This document shows positions 45,008 to 53,440 of a DNA stretch of 64,000 nt, piece after piece. Location: NCBI RefSeq assembly GCF_013113715.1, contig NZ_CP053344.1:2604001-2668000 (forward strand). The letters run 5' to 3'. Position 1 is the stretch's first letter, and the number at the start of each line of letters is the position of its first letter. The DNA is from Herbiconiux sp. SALV-R1 (GTDB lineage Bacteria > Actinomycetota > Actinomycetes > Actinomycetales > Microbacteriaceae). The notes under the pieces are model-generated. The model made no database searches. It worked only from the letters and a program-made list of their open reading frames with translations, and was not told the DNA's origin. Position numbers and translations under genes: made by a program.

Positions 45008-46608
45008 CCGCAGTTCCCGCCACGCCCGCCGCCCGCCCCCGTTCCGTGCTGCGCTGGCTGCTGCTGCCGTGGCTGCTGCTGGCCCTGCTCGGCACGCTGT
45101 GGGCGCTCGCCACCCCCATCGGCGGCTCGCCCGACGAGCCCGCGCACGTGGTGAAGGCCGGGTCGGTGGTGCGGGGCGAGCTGCTGCCGGAACGGATGAT
45201 CGCCTCGGGCGGGGTGCTCGACGTTCCGGCCGCGCTCGACTGGGAGTACGAGCAGGGCTGCTTCGCGTTCTACGCCGACACCCCCGCGTCGTGCGCACCC
45301 GAGTTCACGGGCGACCCCGGCGAGATCGTCGAGAGCCACTCCTCGGCGAGCCTGTACAACCCCGTCTACTACTGGCTGGTCGGCTGGCCGTCGCTCGCGC
45401 TCCCCGACACCACGGGCATCTACGCCATGCGCATCATGAGCGCGGTGCTCTGCTCCTTCTTCGTGGCGGCCTCGCTGTTCCTGATCGGATTCTGGCGCTC
45501 GCGCCGCATCCCGACCCTCGCCGTGCTGGCGGGGCTCACGCCCATCGCGCTCTACCTCATGGGCACGGTGAACCCGAACGCGCTCGAGTACACGGGCGGG
45601 CTGGCGATGTTCACGGCGATGCTCTCCATCACCCTGCAGCCCGACCCGAAGAGGCTCCCCGCGCGGCTCGCCCTGCTCACGACGGCGGCGGTGCTGGTGT
45701 CGAACACGAGGGGCATCTCGCCGCTCTGGGTGGCCGTGCTGCTCGTGGTGCCGCTCCTTCTGCTCACCGGGCGCGAGCTCGTGGCGCTGCTGCGGCGGCC
45801 GGCCGTGATCGTCAGCATCGTCGTGATCGTCGCCGGGGCGGCCGTGAGCGCGTGGTGGACGCTGCGCAGCAACTCGCTCGGAACCGCACCGAGCGCGGGC
45901 CCCTCGGTGGTGCCCGACAACGAGGGCGTGGGGCTCAGCCCGATCGAGGGGTTCTTCGGCCTCATCGGCAACTTCTACCAGCAGCTGCGCCAGATGGTCG
46001 GCATTCTGGGTTGGCTCGACACCACGCTGCATCCGGTGGTCTACTACATCAGCTACGCCCTGTTCGCGCTGCTCGTTCTCGGGGTGGTGCTCTGGGTGCG
46101 CGGGCGGCGGCTGGTGTTCGTCATCGCGCTGGCGCTGGTGTTCTTCTTCGCGCCGCCGGTGGTGCAGGCGTTCTACGTGACGCAGGGCGGCTTCATCTGG
46201 CAGGGGCGGTACACGCTCGTGCTGCTGATGGCGCTGCTCGTCGGCATGGCGGCGGCGATCGCCACCTCACCGCGCTTCCTGGCCCGGCCCACGCCGAAGC
46301 TGCTGCCGGTGCTGGCGTGGGTGGGCGCCGGCGCGTGGGCCTTCGCCACGGCGTACGCCTTCGCCACCACGATGCGCCGCTTCGCCTCGGGCTACGCCAC
46401 CGACTGGCCGGCGATGCTCGAGCCCGACGCCTGGGTGCCGCCGCTCGGCTCGTTCACCCTCATCGCGCTCTACGCGGTGGTGACGGCGGCCTTCGGCCTC
46501 ACCGTCGTGCTGCTCGGGCGCGACCGGCGGCCGCGCGACGCCGGAGCGGCCGGCCCCGCGGGGCCCGCAGGGCCCGAGCGCGAGCCGCTCGCTGCCGGAA
46601 CGGTATGA
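45004..46608 (+). CDS. DUF2142-family polytopic membrane protein (GT-C-like)
   Basis: A 534-residue protein with about 11-12 helices. The family hallmark TPIGGSPDEPAHVVKAGSVV follows the first helix, and the acidic DEPAH motif is placed as in GT-C glycosyltransferases that use polyprenol-phosphate sugars, consistent with the DPM1-like gene two genes upstream. The start is ATG at 45004 (ATGA overlap). The last codons GTA TGA lie inside the palindromic element at 46598-46662, so the repeat supplies the C-terminal Val and the stop. Confidence 0.82.
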   Translation: MTAVPATPAARPRSVLRWLLLPWLLLALLGTLWALATPIGGSPDEPAHVVKAGSVVRGELLPERMIASGGVLDVPAALDWEYEQGCFAFYADTPASCAPEFTGDPGEIVESHSSASLYNPVYYWLVGWPSLALPDTTGIYAMRIMSAVLCSFFVAASLFLIGFWRSRRIPTLAVLAGLTPIALYLMGTVNPNALEYTGGLAMFTAMLSITLQPDPKRLPARLALLTTAAVLVSNTRGISPLWVAVLLVVPLLLLTGRELVALLRRPAVIVSIVVIVAGAAVSAWWTLRSNSLGTAPSAGPSVVPDNEGVGLSPIEGFFGLIGNFYQQLRQMVGILGWLDTTLHPVVYYISYALFALLVLGVVLWVRGRRLVFVIALALVFFFAPPVVQAFYVTQGGFIWQGRYTLVLLMALLVGMAAAIATSPRFLARPTPKLLPVLAWVGAGAWAFATAYAFATTMRRFASGYATDWPAMLEPDAWVPPLGSFTLIALYAVVTAAFGLTVVLLGRDRRPRDAGAAGPAGPAGPEREPLAAGTV

Positions 46609-46662
46609 GAATCGCGCCGCCGAGCCCATAGGGAGCTCGGCGGCGCGATTCTCATACCGTTC
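46598..46662. repeat. Dispersed palindromic element, copy 3 (perfect hairpin)
   Basis: A 65-bp structure: perfect 28-base arms around a 9-base loop; the central 59 bp correspond to copies 1 and 2 at 24800 and 24940. The left arm contains TATGAGAATCGCGCCGCCGA. It overlaps the end of the DUF2142 gene and lies 27 bases before the convergent epimerase end. It is G/C-rich with no T-run. Confidence 0.93.
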
Positions 46663-46689
46663 GGCCGCGACCGTGGCGCGCGGGCGCGT

Positions 46690-47763
46690 CTACCGCCCGG
46701 TCTGCTCCGCGATCCAGCTCTGCAGCCCCGCGACACCGCGGTCGACGGGCCAGCGGGGCTCCCAGTCGAGCATGCGCAGGGTGTCGTCGATGGTGCACTC
46801 GGCGTGGCGCACGTCGCCGTCGCGGTACTTGCCCGTGATGTGGGGCGCCGGCGCCTGGTGGTAGGCGGCGATGGCCTCGGCCAGCTGCATGATGGTGGTG
46901 CCGACTCCCGAGCCGACGTCTCCGACGATGGAGGCCTCCTCGGCCGGCAGCGCGAGCGCGGCGACGAAGGCGTCGGCGACGTCGTCGATGTAGACGAAGT
47001 CGCGGGTGATGAGGCCGTCTTCGTAGATCGGGATGCTCTCACCGCGCTGGGCGAGCTGCGAGAACAGCGACACGATGCCGGTGTAGGGGTTCGACAGCGA
47101 CTGGCCGGGGCCGTAGACGTTCTGCAGGCGCAGGGTGGTGAGCGTGGTGTCGCGGGCGTTCACCCAGGCCGAGAGCACGTGCTCCTGCGCGAGCTTGGTG
47201 GAGCCGTAGACGCTGGTGGGCGCCGGCACGGTGACGGCGGCGCGGGAGGCGAGGGGCTTCGCGTCGGGGAAGTCCCACTGCGCCGCCTCGAACTGGGCGT
47301 GCGAGCGCTGGCCCGGGTAGTAGACCTCGCCGCTGCTCTTCTCCCAGGCGCCCTCGCCGTAGACGGCGCGGCTCGACGACAGCAGGAAGCGCTCGGGCAC
47401 GATGCCCCGGGCGCTCAGCGCGTCGAGCATGACGGTGGTGCCGACGACGTTCACGTGCGCGTGCCGGGTGGCTTCGTTGAGCGACTGCGCGGTGCCGGTC
47501 TCGGCAGCCAGGTGGATGACGACGGTGGGCTCGATCTCGGCCAGCACGGTCTCCCAGACGGCCGGGTCGGTGACGTCGCCGACGATGAGCTCCGCCGCCT
47601 CGACGAGCGCGGCGGGGCGCTCCTGCACCTGGTGCACCTGGGGGTGGAGGGAGTCGACCACGACCCACTTCTCCGCCTTCCCGGCGAGCCGCTCGGCGAG
47701 GGCGCAGCCGATGAAGCCGGCACCTCCGGTGACGATGACGCGCTGGCGGGAGAGATCAGTCAT
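46690..47763 (-). CDS. NAD-dependent nucleotide-sugar epimerase/dehydratase
   Basis: A 357-residue extended short-chain dehydrogenase. The NAD-binding loop is VIVTGGAGFIGCALAERLAG, VIHLAAETGTAQSL is the family substrate-side loop, the catalytic Ser sits in LLSSSRAVYGEG, and SVYGSTKLAQEHVL holds a YxxxK. It lies amid polysaccharide genes, so it most likely makes an activated sugar for them (UDP-glucose 4-epimerase or dTDP/GDP-sugar types are possible). The ATG at 47763 has AAGGA upstream. Which epimerase cannot be read reliably. Confidence 0.86.
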   Translation of the reverse strand: MTDLSRQRVIVTGGAGFIGCALAERLAGKAEKWVVVDSLHPQVHQVQERPAALVEAAELIVGDVTDPAVWETVLAEIEPTVVIHLAAETGTAQSLNEATRHAHVNVVGTTVMLDALSARGIVPERFLLSSSRAVYGEGAWEKSSGEVYYPGQRSHAQFEAAQWDFPDAKPLASRAAVTVPAPTSVYGSTKLAQEHVLSAWVNARDTTLTTLRLQNVYGPGQSLSNPYTGIVSLFSQLAQRGESIPIYEDGLITRDFVYIDDVADAFVAALALPAEEASIVGDVGSGVGTTIMQLAEAIAAYHQAPAPHITGKYRDGDVRHAECTIDDTLRMLDWEPRWPVDRGVAGLQSWIAEQTGR

Positions 47764-47840
47764 GGAGTGGAGTCCTTCGTTGCTTCGTGGCGAGGTCTCG
47801 ATGAGACCACCGGAACACCTTAGTACCCCGGGCCTGTGAT

Positions 47841-49797
47841 CTAGACGATGACGGTGGTGCAGCCCAGCCGCGCGTCGTCGGCCGGCGCGACCTCGGGCGC
47901 CGCACCGTCGGAAGACGCCTCCTCCGACGACGGCGACGACGCCGCCGGCGCCGCGTAGGCACACACCCGGTGCTCCCCCGGCGTCACGGGAACCGTGGCG
48001 CTGTACCCGACGGCGTCGCCCAGCCCGGGGTTGGCCTCGGCGACGTCGGCGCGGCTGAGCTCCGCGAGGGTGCTCGCGGCGTACACGTCGTCGACGTAGA
48101 ACACCACCTCGACCGGCTCGGCGCTGTCGGGGTCGGCGGCCCAGCCCTGCACGGTGACCCCCTCGGCAACGGGCTCCGCCGAGTCGAGCGCGCCGAGCGC
48201 CGCACTGCTCTTCACGGTCACCGTGAAGCAGCCGAGCTGCGGGTTGTTGTCGCTCGAGGGCACGTTCACGCCGTAGGCGCAGATGCGGTGGCTGCCCGGC
48301 GAGGCCGGAACGGTGCCGGTGAACCCGTGCTTGTCGCCGAAGCCCGGGTAGAGCGAGGCGACGTCGGGCCGGCTCTTGTCGGCCTTGAGCCGCGAGGTCC
48401 ACGCGTTGTCGACGTAGAACACGACGTCGATGGGGTCGGTGGTGTCGGGGTCGAGGGTCCAGCCCGAGACCTTGATGCCGCCGTCGACGGCGGTCGCGGT
48501 GTCGAAGGAGCCGACCGGCTTGCCTCCGTCGACCGCGAGGGTCGCGCATCCGATCTGCGGGTTGTCGTCCGACGAAGGCGTGTTCACCGCGTAGGCGCAC
48601 ACCTTGTGGGTGCCCGCCTTGACCGGCACCGTGGCCGAGAAGCCGTGCCCGCCGCCGTAGCCCGGGAAGACGTACGCCACGTCGCCGCGCACCTGGTCGG
48701 CCTTGGTGGCCGAGGTCCAGCGGTCGTCGACGTAGAACACGACCGAGATGGGGGCCGTGGTGTCGGGGTCGATGGCCCAGCCGGTGACGGCGACTCCGCC
48801 GTCGACGCTGCGGGCGGTCTCGAGGTAGCCGATGGGCTTGCCCGCCATCACGGTGACCGTGGAGCAGCCGAGAAGCGTGTTGCCGTTGCCGCCGGTGTCC
48901 ATGGCGTAGACGCAGATGGTGTTGACGCCGGGCGAAGCGGGGGCGACCACGTCGTAGCCGTGCGCGTCGCCGTAGCCCGGCAGGTAGCGCCCGACGTCGG
49001 GCCGGTTCTTGTCGGCCGTGGTGATCGACTTCAGCCACCCGTTCACGGCGATGTTGATCTGCACCGGGCCCGTCGTGTCGAGGTCGACCGCCCAGCCGCT
49101 CACCCGCACTCCACCGGGGGCGGGATCGGCGCGCTCGAAACCGCCCGTCGGCGGGCCGGCGGTCGAGGTCGTCGTGACGCAGCCGAGCGAGGAGTTGCCG
49201 TTGCCGCCCTTGAGGTCGATGGCCGTGACGCACACCTTGTTCGTGCCGATGGGCACGGCGAGCTTGGTGACCGTCCAGGCGTGGGCGCTGCCGTAGCTCG
49301 GGTACTTCTGGCCGAGGTCGGCGCGACCGATGTTCGCGTCGAAGGTGCCCGCATCCTTCCCGTTCACCGAGATCTGCACCTTGATCGAGGAGGCGGTGTC
49401 GGGGTCGAGCGCCCAGCCGCTGATCTGCAGCGAGGCGCCGGTCTGCTTGTAGTACTCGATGGCGCCGATCGGCGAGCCCGTGGGCGGTGAGACGGTGGGG
49501 CAGCCGAGCGGTTCGTTCTCGCCCGCCCCCACGTTGATGGCGTACAGGCAGTACTGCGTGGGCTTGCCCGTGGCGGGCAGGGAGATGGAGAAGCCGTGGT
49601 TCGCGCCGTTGCCGTAGACCTTGTCGACGTCGGGCCGTGAGCCGTTCGCGGTGAAGGCGCCGGCGAAGCTGCCGGTGAGGTAGTTGCCGCCCGACCAGAC
49701 GTAGACCTGGATGGGGTTCCTGGTGTCGAGGTCCTGCGCCCAGCCGCGCAGGGTCACGGTCTTGAGGTCGGCCGTGGCCCCGTCGATGGAGCCGAAC
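47841..49797 (-). repeat. Six tandem GWALDPDT modules, coding
   Basis: Six diverged ~105-codon units coding GWALDPDTxxPIxVxFYVD, RxDVAxxYPGxGxxHGF and a pair of Cys (CAYAVN and GCxTV). The first two units are most diverged. The same unit recurs five times in the gene at 51851; the DNA of units in both genes is similar enough for gene conversion. Confidence 0.85.
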
Positions 49798-50675
49798 GGG
49801 TTGTGGTTGATCTCGGTGGTGCTGCCGAACCAGTCGGTGTACAGGCGCCAGAAATTGCGGTTGCCGTAGGCCGAGCATCCGTCGCCCGTGCCGTAGAGGT
49901 TCGCGAGTGCCGCAGCGTTGGGCTGGTAGGGCGTGTAGTAGTACAGCGCCGCGGTCGCCCGGTTCTGGATGAGCACGCGGCTCGAGCCGCAGGCGGCGTT
50001 CGGGTTGTAGAGCACGTTGGCGTAGCCGCCCACCGGGTACCAGGTGAAGAAGTTGCTGGTGCCGGGCGGGTTGCCGTAGCGCTTGAACTGCCAGGCCGCC
50101 TTGTAGACCTGGTTGTAGAAACCGAAGTACTCAGAATCGCAGGGGGCCGTGTCAGGGCAGGCGAAGCCGGTGGCGCGCTCGTACTGGGTGGCGGACGGCC
50201 AGGTGTCGGTGACGAGTGACTGCTCCTTCTGCAGCAGCACGAGCAGCACGGCCTGGCTGATGCCGCACGCCTGGCCGACCTTCGCGATGATCTGCGCGGC
50301 GGTCTCGGCACCCGCCCCGCTGTAGGCGTTGCACATGGGGTCGGCGCCGCGCGAGAAGGTGTTGACGCGGTAGTCCTTGAGGCAGGTGTAGCCCGCCCGG
50401 CAGTTCGGCACCTGCCCGTTGAGGAAGTTCTGCACGGCCTGGGCGTTCATCGCCTGCCCGTTGTAGAACTTCGCGTCGGAGATGATGTTGCCGGCCTGGA
50501 AGTCGCCGCCGGTGGCGGCGGAGGCCGAGGAGGCGGTGAGCGGCACGAAGGCGGTGAGCAGCCCGCCCATCACGGCGAGGGTCGCGAGCAGGGCGACGAG
50601 GGCGCGCGGCCGTCGAGGGCGGCGCCGGAGCTCCGGTCGCCCTCGGGCCGGCACGGTGCTGCTCTGCTCGGTCAT
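47841..50675 (-). CDS. Large secreted modular protein with lysozyme-like N-terminal domain
   Basis: A 944-residue exported protein. The signal peptide (about 24-53) ends ASA before ATGG. Residues 60-285 form a Cys-rich domain with QVPNCRAGYTCLKDY, then AQIIAKVGQACGISQAVLLV, then LLQKEQSLVTDTW; Glu151 in a lysozyme/transglycosylase-like context is a candidate catalytic acid. Also seen are FGFYNQVYKAAWQFKRYGNP and ALYYYTPYQPNAAAL. Six C-terminal modules of about 105 residues follow (see repeat entry). Its start overlaps the lipoprotein gene before it (ATGA). Wall hydrolysis or binding is inferred, not shown. Confidence 0.75.
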   Translation of the reverse strand: MTEQSSTVPARGRPELRRRPRRPRALVALLATLAVMGGLLTAFVPLTASSASAATGGDFQAGNIISDAKFYNGQAMNAQAVQNFLNGQVPNCRAGYTCLKDYRVNTFSRGADPMCNAYSGAGAETAAQIIAKVGQACGISQAVLLVLLQKEQSLVTDTWPSATQYERATGFACPDTAPCDSEYFGFYNQVYKAAWQFKRYGNPPGTSNFFTWYPVGGYANVLYNPNAACGSSRVLIQNRATAALYYYTPYQPNAAALANLYGTGDGCSAYGNRNFWRLYTDWFGSTTEINHNPFGSIDGATADLKTVTLRGWAQDLDTRNPIQVYVWSGGNYLTGSFAGAFTANGSRPDVDKVYGNGANHGFSISLPATGKPTQYCLYAINVGAGENEPLGCPTVSPPTGSPIGAIEYYKQTGASLQISGWALDPDTASSIKVQISVNGKDAGTFDANIGRADLGQKYPSYGSAHAWTVTKLAVPIGTNKVCVTAIDLKGGNGNSSLGCVTTTSTAGPPTGGFERADPAPGGVRVSGWAVDLDTTGPVQINIAVNGWLKSITTADKNRPDVGRYLPGYGDAHGYDVVAPASPGVNTICVYAMDTGGNGNTLLGCSTVTVMAGKPIGYLETARSVDGGVAVTGWAIDPDTTAPISVVFYVDDRWTSATKADQVRGDVAYVFPGYGGGHGFSATVPVKAGTHKVCAYAVNTPSSDDNPQIGCATLAVDGGKPVGSFDTATAVDGGIKVSGWTLDPDTTDPIDVVFYVDNAWTSRLKADKSRPDVASLYPGFGDKHGFTGTVPASPGSHRICAYGVNVPSSDNNPQLGCFTVTVKSSAALGALDSAEPVAEGVTVQGWAADPDSAEPVEVVFYVDDVYAASTLAELSRADVAEANPGLGDAVGYSATVPVTPGEHRVCAYAAPAASSPSSEEASSDGAAPEVAPADDARLGCTTVIV

Positions 50676-51214
50676 GAGACGACGACCTCTCCGCTCGCGC
50701 TGCCCTGCGCCGTGCCGTCATCGAACACGACGGTCACCGTCCAGCTGCCGCTCGCCCCCGCCGGGAGCGTCGCGATCATCTCGGCGCAGTAGGTGACGGT
50801 GGCGTCAGCGGTGCTGGTGACCTGCGCCGATGCGCTCTGGTCGCCCTGAACCACGCTGAGCGCACAGCTGCCCGAGCTCGAGATGACGTTGCTCACCAGC
50901 GCGTCGACCCGCACCGTGCCCGCGGCGGGGTCGTAGGAGGAGTTGAGGATCTGCACGCTCGCCTCGGTGGCCGGCGGCTCCTCGGGCGGGGTGGTCGGCT
51001 TCGAGGGCGGCTCGGTGTAGGTCGGCGACGGCACGGGGCCCTCCGTGGCGGTGGGCGTCGGGCTCGGGGTCGACGACGCGGTCGGGGTGGGGGTCGCGGA
51101 TGCGGTGGTGGCGCCGGGCGTCGGCGTCGCGCCGGAGTCGACGCACCCGGTCAGCAGCACGGCCACCAGGCCGCCCGTGATCGCAGCGGCACTCACCCAT
51201 CGTCGCGTCCCCAT
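50672..51214 (-). CDS. Thr/Pro-rich lipoprotein A
   Basis: A 180-residue lipoprotein. The signal peptide ends in lipobox LTGC at about residue 24. A Thr/Pro/Ser linker of about 60 residues follows. The C-terminal domain (about 90-180) has a Cys pair: GSCALSVVQG and VTYCAEMIATL, with Ig-like beta-strand spacing and a final WTVTVVFDDG. The start chosen is ATG at 51214; upstream in-frame codons precede the signal peptide. It overlaps the next gene's start by 4 bases, so it is coupled to the modular protein. Confidence 0.72.
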   Translation of the reverse strand: MGTRRWVSAAAITGGLVAVLLTGCVDSGATPTPGATTASATPTPTASSTPSPTPTATEGPVPSPTYTEPPSKPTTPPEEPPATEASVQILNSSYDPAAGTVRVDALVSNVISSSGSCALSVVQGDQSASAQVTSTADATVTYCAEMIATLPAGASGSWTVTVVFDDGTAQGSASGEVVVS

Positions 51215-51293
51215 CGCTCCACCGTAACCGAGCGGCGCCGGAGCAGCGGGGAGCCCACACCGGCCGTCGGGCAACCGGATGCGCGTTCGCGGC

Positions 51294-51824
51294 CTATTCG
51301 GTGGTGAGTGAGACCCCGACCTCGGCGCACACCGACACCAGCGCGAGGTAGGAGTCGAGGTAGGCGTTGATCTCGTCGGCCGACGACTCGGCTCCCGGGT
51401 AGCTCGTCGCCGCGAAGTTCGCGAACGCGGCGGCGGCGCCCTCCCACTGCGCGTCGTTCGCGGCGGCCTCGGCCGCCTGCGCGGCGGCCTGGTCGCGCGC
51501 GGCGAGCCAGGCGTCGCGGCCGGCGTCGTAGTTCGCGTTGAGGGTCTCGCACGCGGCGACGACGGGGCCGCTGGTGTCGACGGGCTCGGGGGTCGGGGTG
51601 GGAGTGGGGGTCGGCACGGGCGTGGGGGTCGGCGTCGGCGTGGGGCTCGGGGTGGGGGTCGCCGTGCGGGTGGGCGACGGCTTCGTGGGGCTGGGCGTCG
51701 ACGGGTCGCCGCCCGGGTCGACGCAGCCCGAGAGCCCGACGGTGAGGGCGAGGGCTGCGGCCGCGAGGCCCCACCTGGTGGCGCGGCGGGCCGGGGTCGC
51801 CGTGGTGCGCATCCGGTTCGTCAT
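51294..51824 (-). CDS. Thr/Pro-rich lipoprotein B
   Basis: A 176-residue lipoprotein: signal peptide with lipobox LSGC, a TPTPSPTPTP-type linker (about residues 40-80), then an Ala-rich helical domain (about 88-176) with two Cys (VAACETLNANYD and LVSVCAEVGV) and WLAARDQAAAQAAEAAANDA, resembling a small helical bundle. The ATG at 51824 has GAGGAGAA upstream. It lies between lipoprotein A and the second modular protein, all on the minus strand. Function unknown. Confidence 0.7.
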   Translation of the reverse strand: MTNRMRTTATPARRATRWGLAAAALALTVGLSGCVDPGGDPSTPSPTKPSPTRTATPTPSPTPTPTPTPVPTPTPTPTPEPVDTSGPVVAACETLNANYDAGRDAWLAARDQAAAQAAEAAANDAQWEGAAAAFANFAATSYPGAESSADEINAYLDSYLALVSVCAEVGVSLTTE

Positions 51825-51850
51825 GATGGTTCTCCTCATTCGGTCGCGGC

Positions 51851-53440
51851 TCAGGGCACGGTGACCGTGGCGCAGCCGAGCTGCGGGTTGTCGTTCGACG
51901 CGGGCGTGTTCACCCCGTAGGCGCAGACCTTGTGGCTGCCCTTGGTGGCCGGCACCGTGGCCGAGTAGCCGTGCTTGTCGCCGAAGGCCGGGAACTGGGC
52001 CGCCACGTCGTTGCGGCTCTGGTCGGCCTTCGCGCTGCTCGTCCACCTGTCGTCGACGTAGAAGACGACGCTGATGGGGTCTTTTGTGTCGGGGTCGATC
52101 GTCCAGCCGTTCACCTGGATGCCGCCGGTCACGCCCTTCGCCGAGTCGAGGGCGCCGAAGGGTGCGGTCGAGGCGATGGTGACGGTCGAGCAGCCGAGCA
52201 GCGTGTTGTCGTTCGACGAGGGCCAGTTCACGCCGTAGGCGCAGACGGTGCGGCTGCCCGCCTTGGCCGGCACGGATGCGGTGAAGCCGTGCTTGTCGCC
52301 GTAGCCCGGGTAGGCGGCGGCGACATCGCCGCGGCTGCCGTCGGCGCGTGCCGACGAGGTCCACACCCCGTCGACGTAGAACACCACGTCGATCGGGTTC
52401 GCGGTGTCGGGGTCGAGCGACCAGCCCCGCACCGAGATCGACTCGCGGGCGGCCGAGGCGCCGTCGAGCTTGCCGACCGGCGCCTGGTTCGGCACCGTGA
52501 CCGTGTGGCAGCCGATGAGCGGGTTGTCGTTCGACGACGGCGTGTTCACCGCGTAGCCGCAGATGCGGTGCGAGCCCGGTATGGCGGGCACCGTCGCCGT
52601 GAAGGCGTGGTTCGGCCCCCAGGAGGGGTAGAGCCGCGCGATGTCGGAGCGGGCACCGGAGGCGCGGGTGGCCGAGGTCCACACGTTGTCGACGTAGAAC
52701 ACCACGTCGATGGGGCCCTTGGTGTCGGGGTCGAGCGCCCAGCCGGAGACCTGGATGCCACGGGGCACACCGGATGCCGTGTCGAGCGAGCCGACGGGCT
52801 GGCCGGGGGGCATGTTGATGGTGTGGCACCCGATGAGCGGGTTGTCGTTCGAGGCGGGCGTGTTCACCGCGTAGGCGCAGACCTGGTTGGTGCCGGGGGT
52901 CACCGGCACGGTCGCCGAGAAGGCGTGGGCCGCACCGTAGCCCGGGAAGACCTGCCCCACGTCGGTGCGGCTCTTGTCGGCGCGGGTGGCCGAGGTCCAG
53001 CGGTTGTTCACGTAGAACACGACGTCGATGGGGTCGGTGGTGTCGGGGTCGATCGCCCAGCCGGTGACGTTGATGCCGGCCTCGCCGCGATAGGCGGTGT
53101 CGAAGGAGCCGACCGGCTTGCCCTTCATCATGGTGAGCGTCGAGCAGCCGAGGCGGGTGTCGCCGTCTCCCCCGGTGTCCATCGCGTGCACGCACACCTT
53201 GTGCGAGCCGACGGTGGTGGGCACGAGGATGCCGTAGCCGTGCGCCGCGCCGTAGCCGGGGAGGTAGGAGGCGACGTCGGGCCGGTTCAGGTTGGCGGTG
53301 GTGATCGCCTTCAGCTGACCGTCGATGACGATGTTGATCTGCACCGGGCCGGTGCTGTCGAGGTCGACCGCCCAGCCGCTGAACCAGAGACCCCCGGGTC
53401 GCGCCTCGGCGCGCTCGTAGCCGCCGATGGGCGGGCCGTT
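51851..53440 (-). repeat. Five tandem GWALDPDT modules, coding
   Basis: Five ~315-bp units coding PVGSxDTA, GWALDPDTxDPIDVVFYVD, RxDVAxxYPGYGxxHxF and a Cys pair (VCAYAVNTPSSNDNPLIGC). The spacing is regular at about 103-106 residues. Confidence 0.87.
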
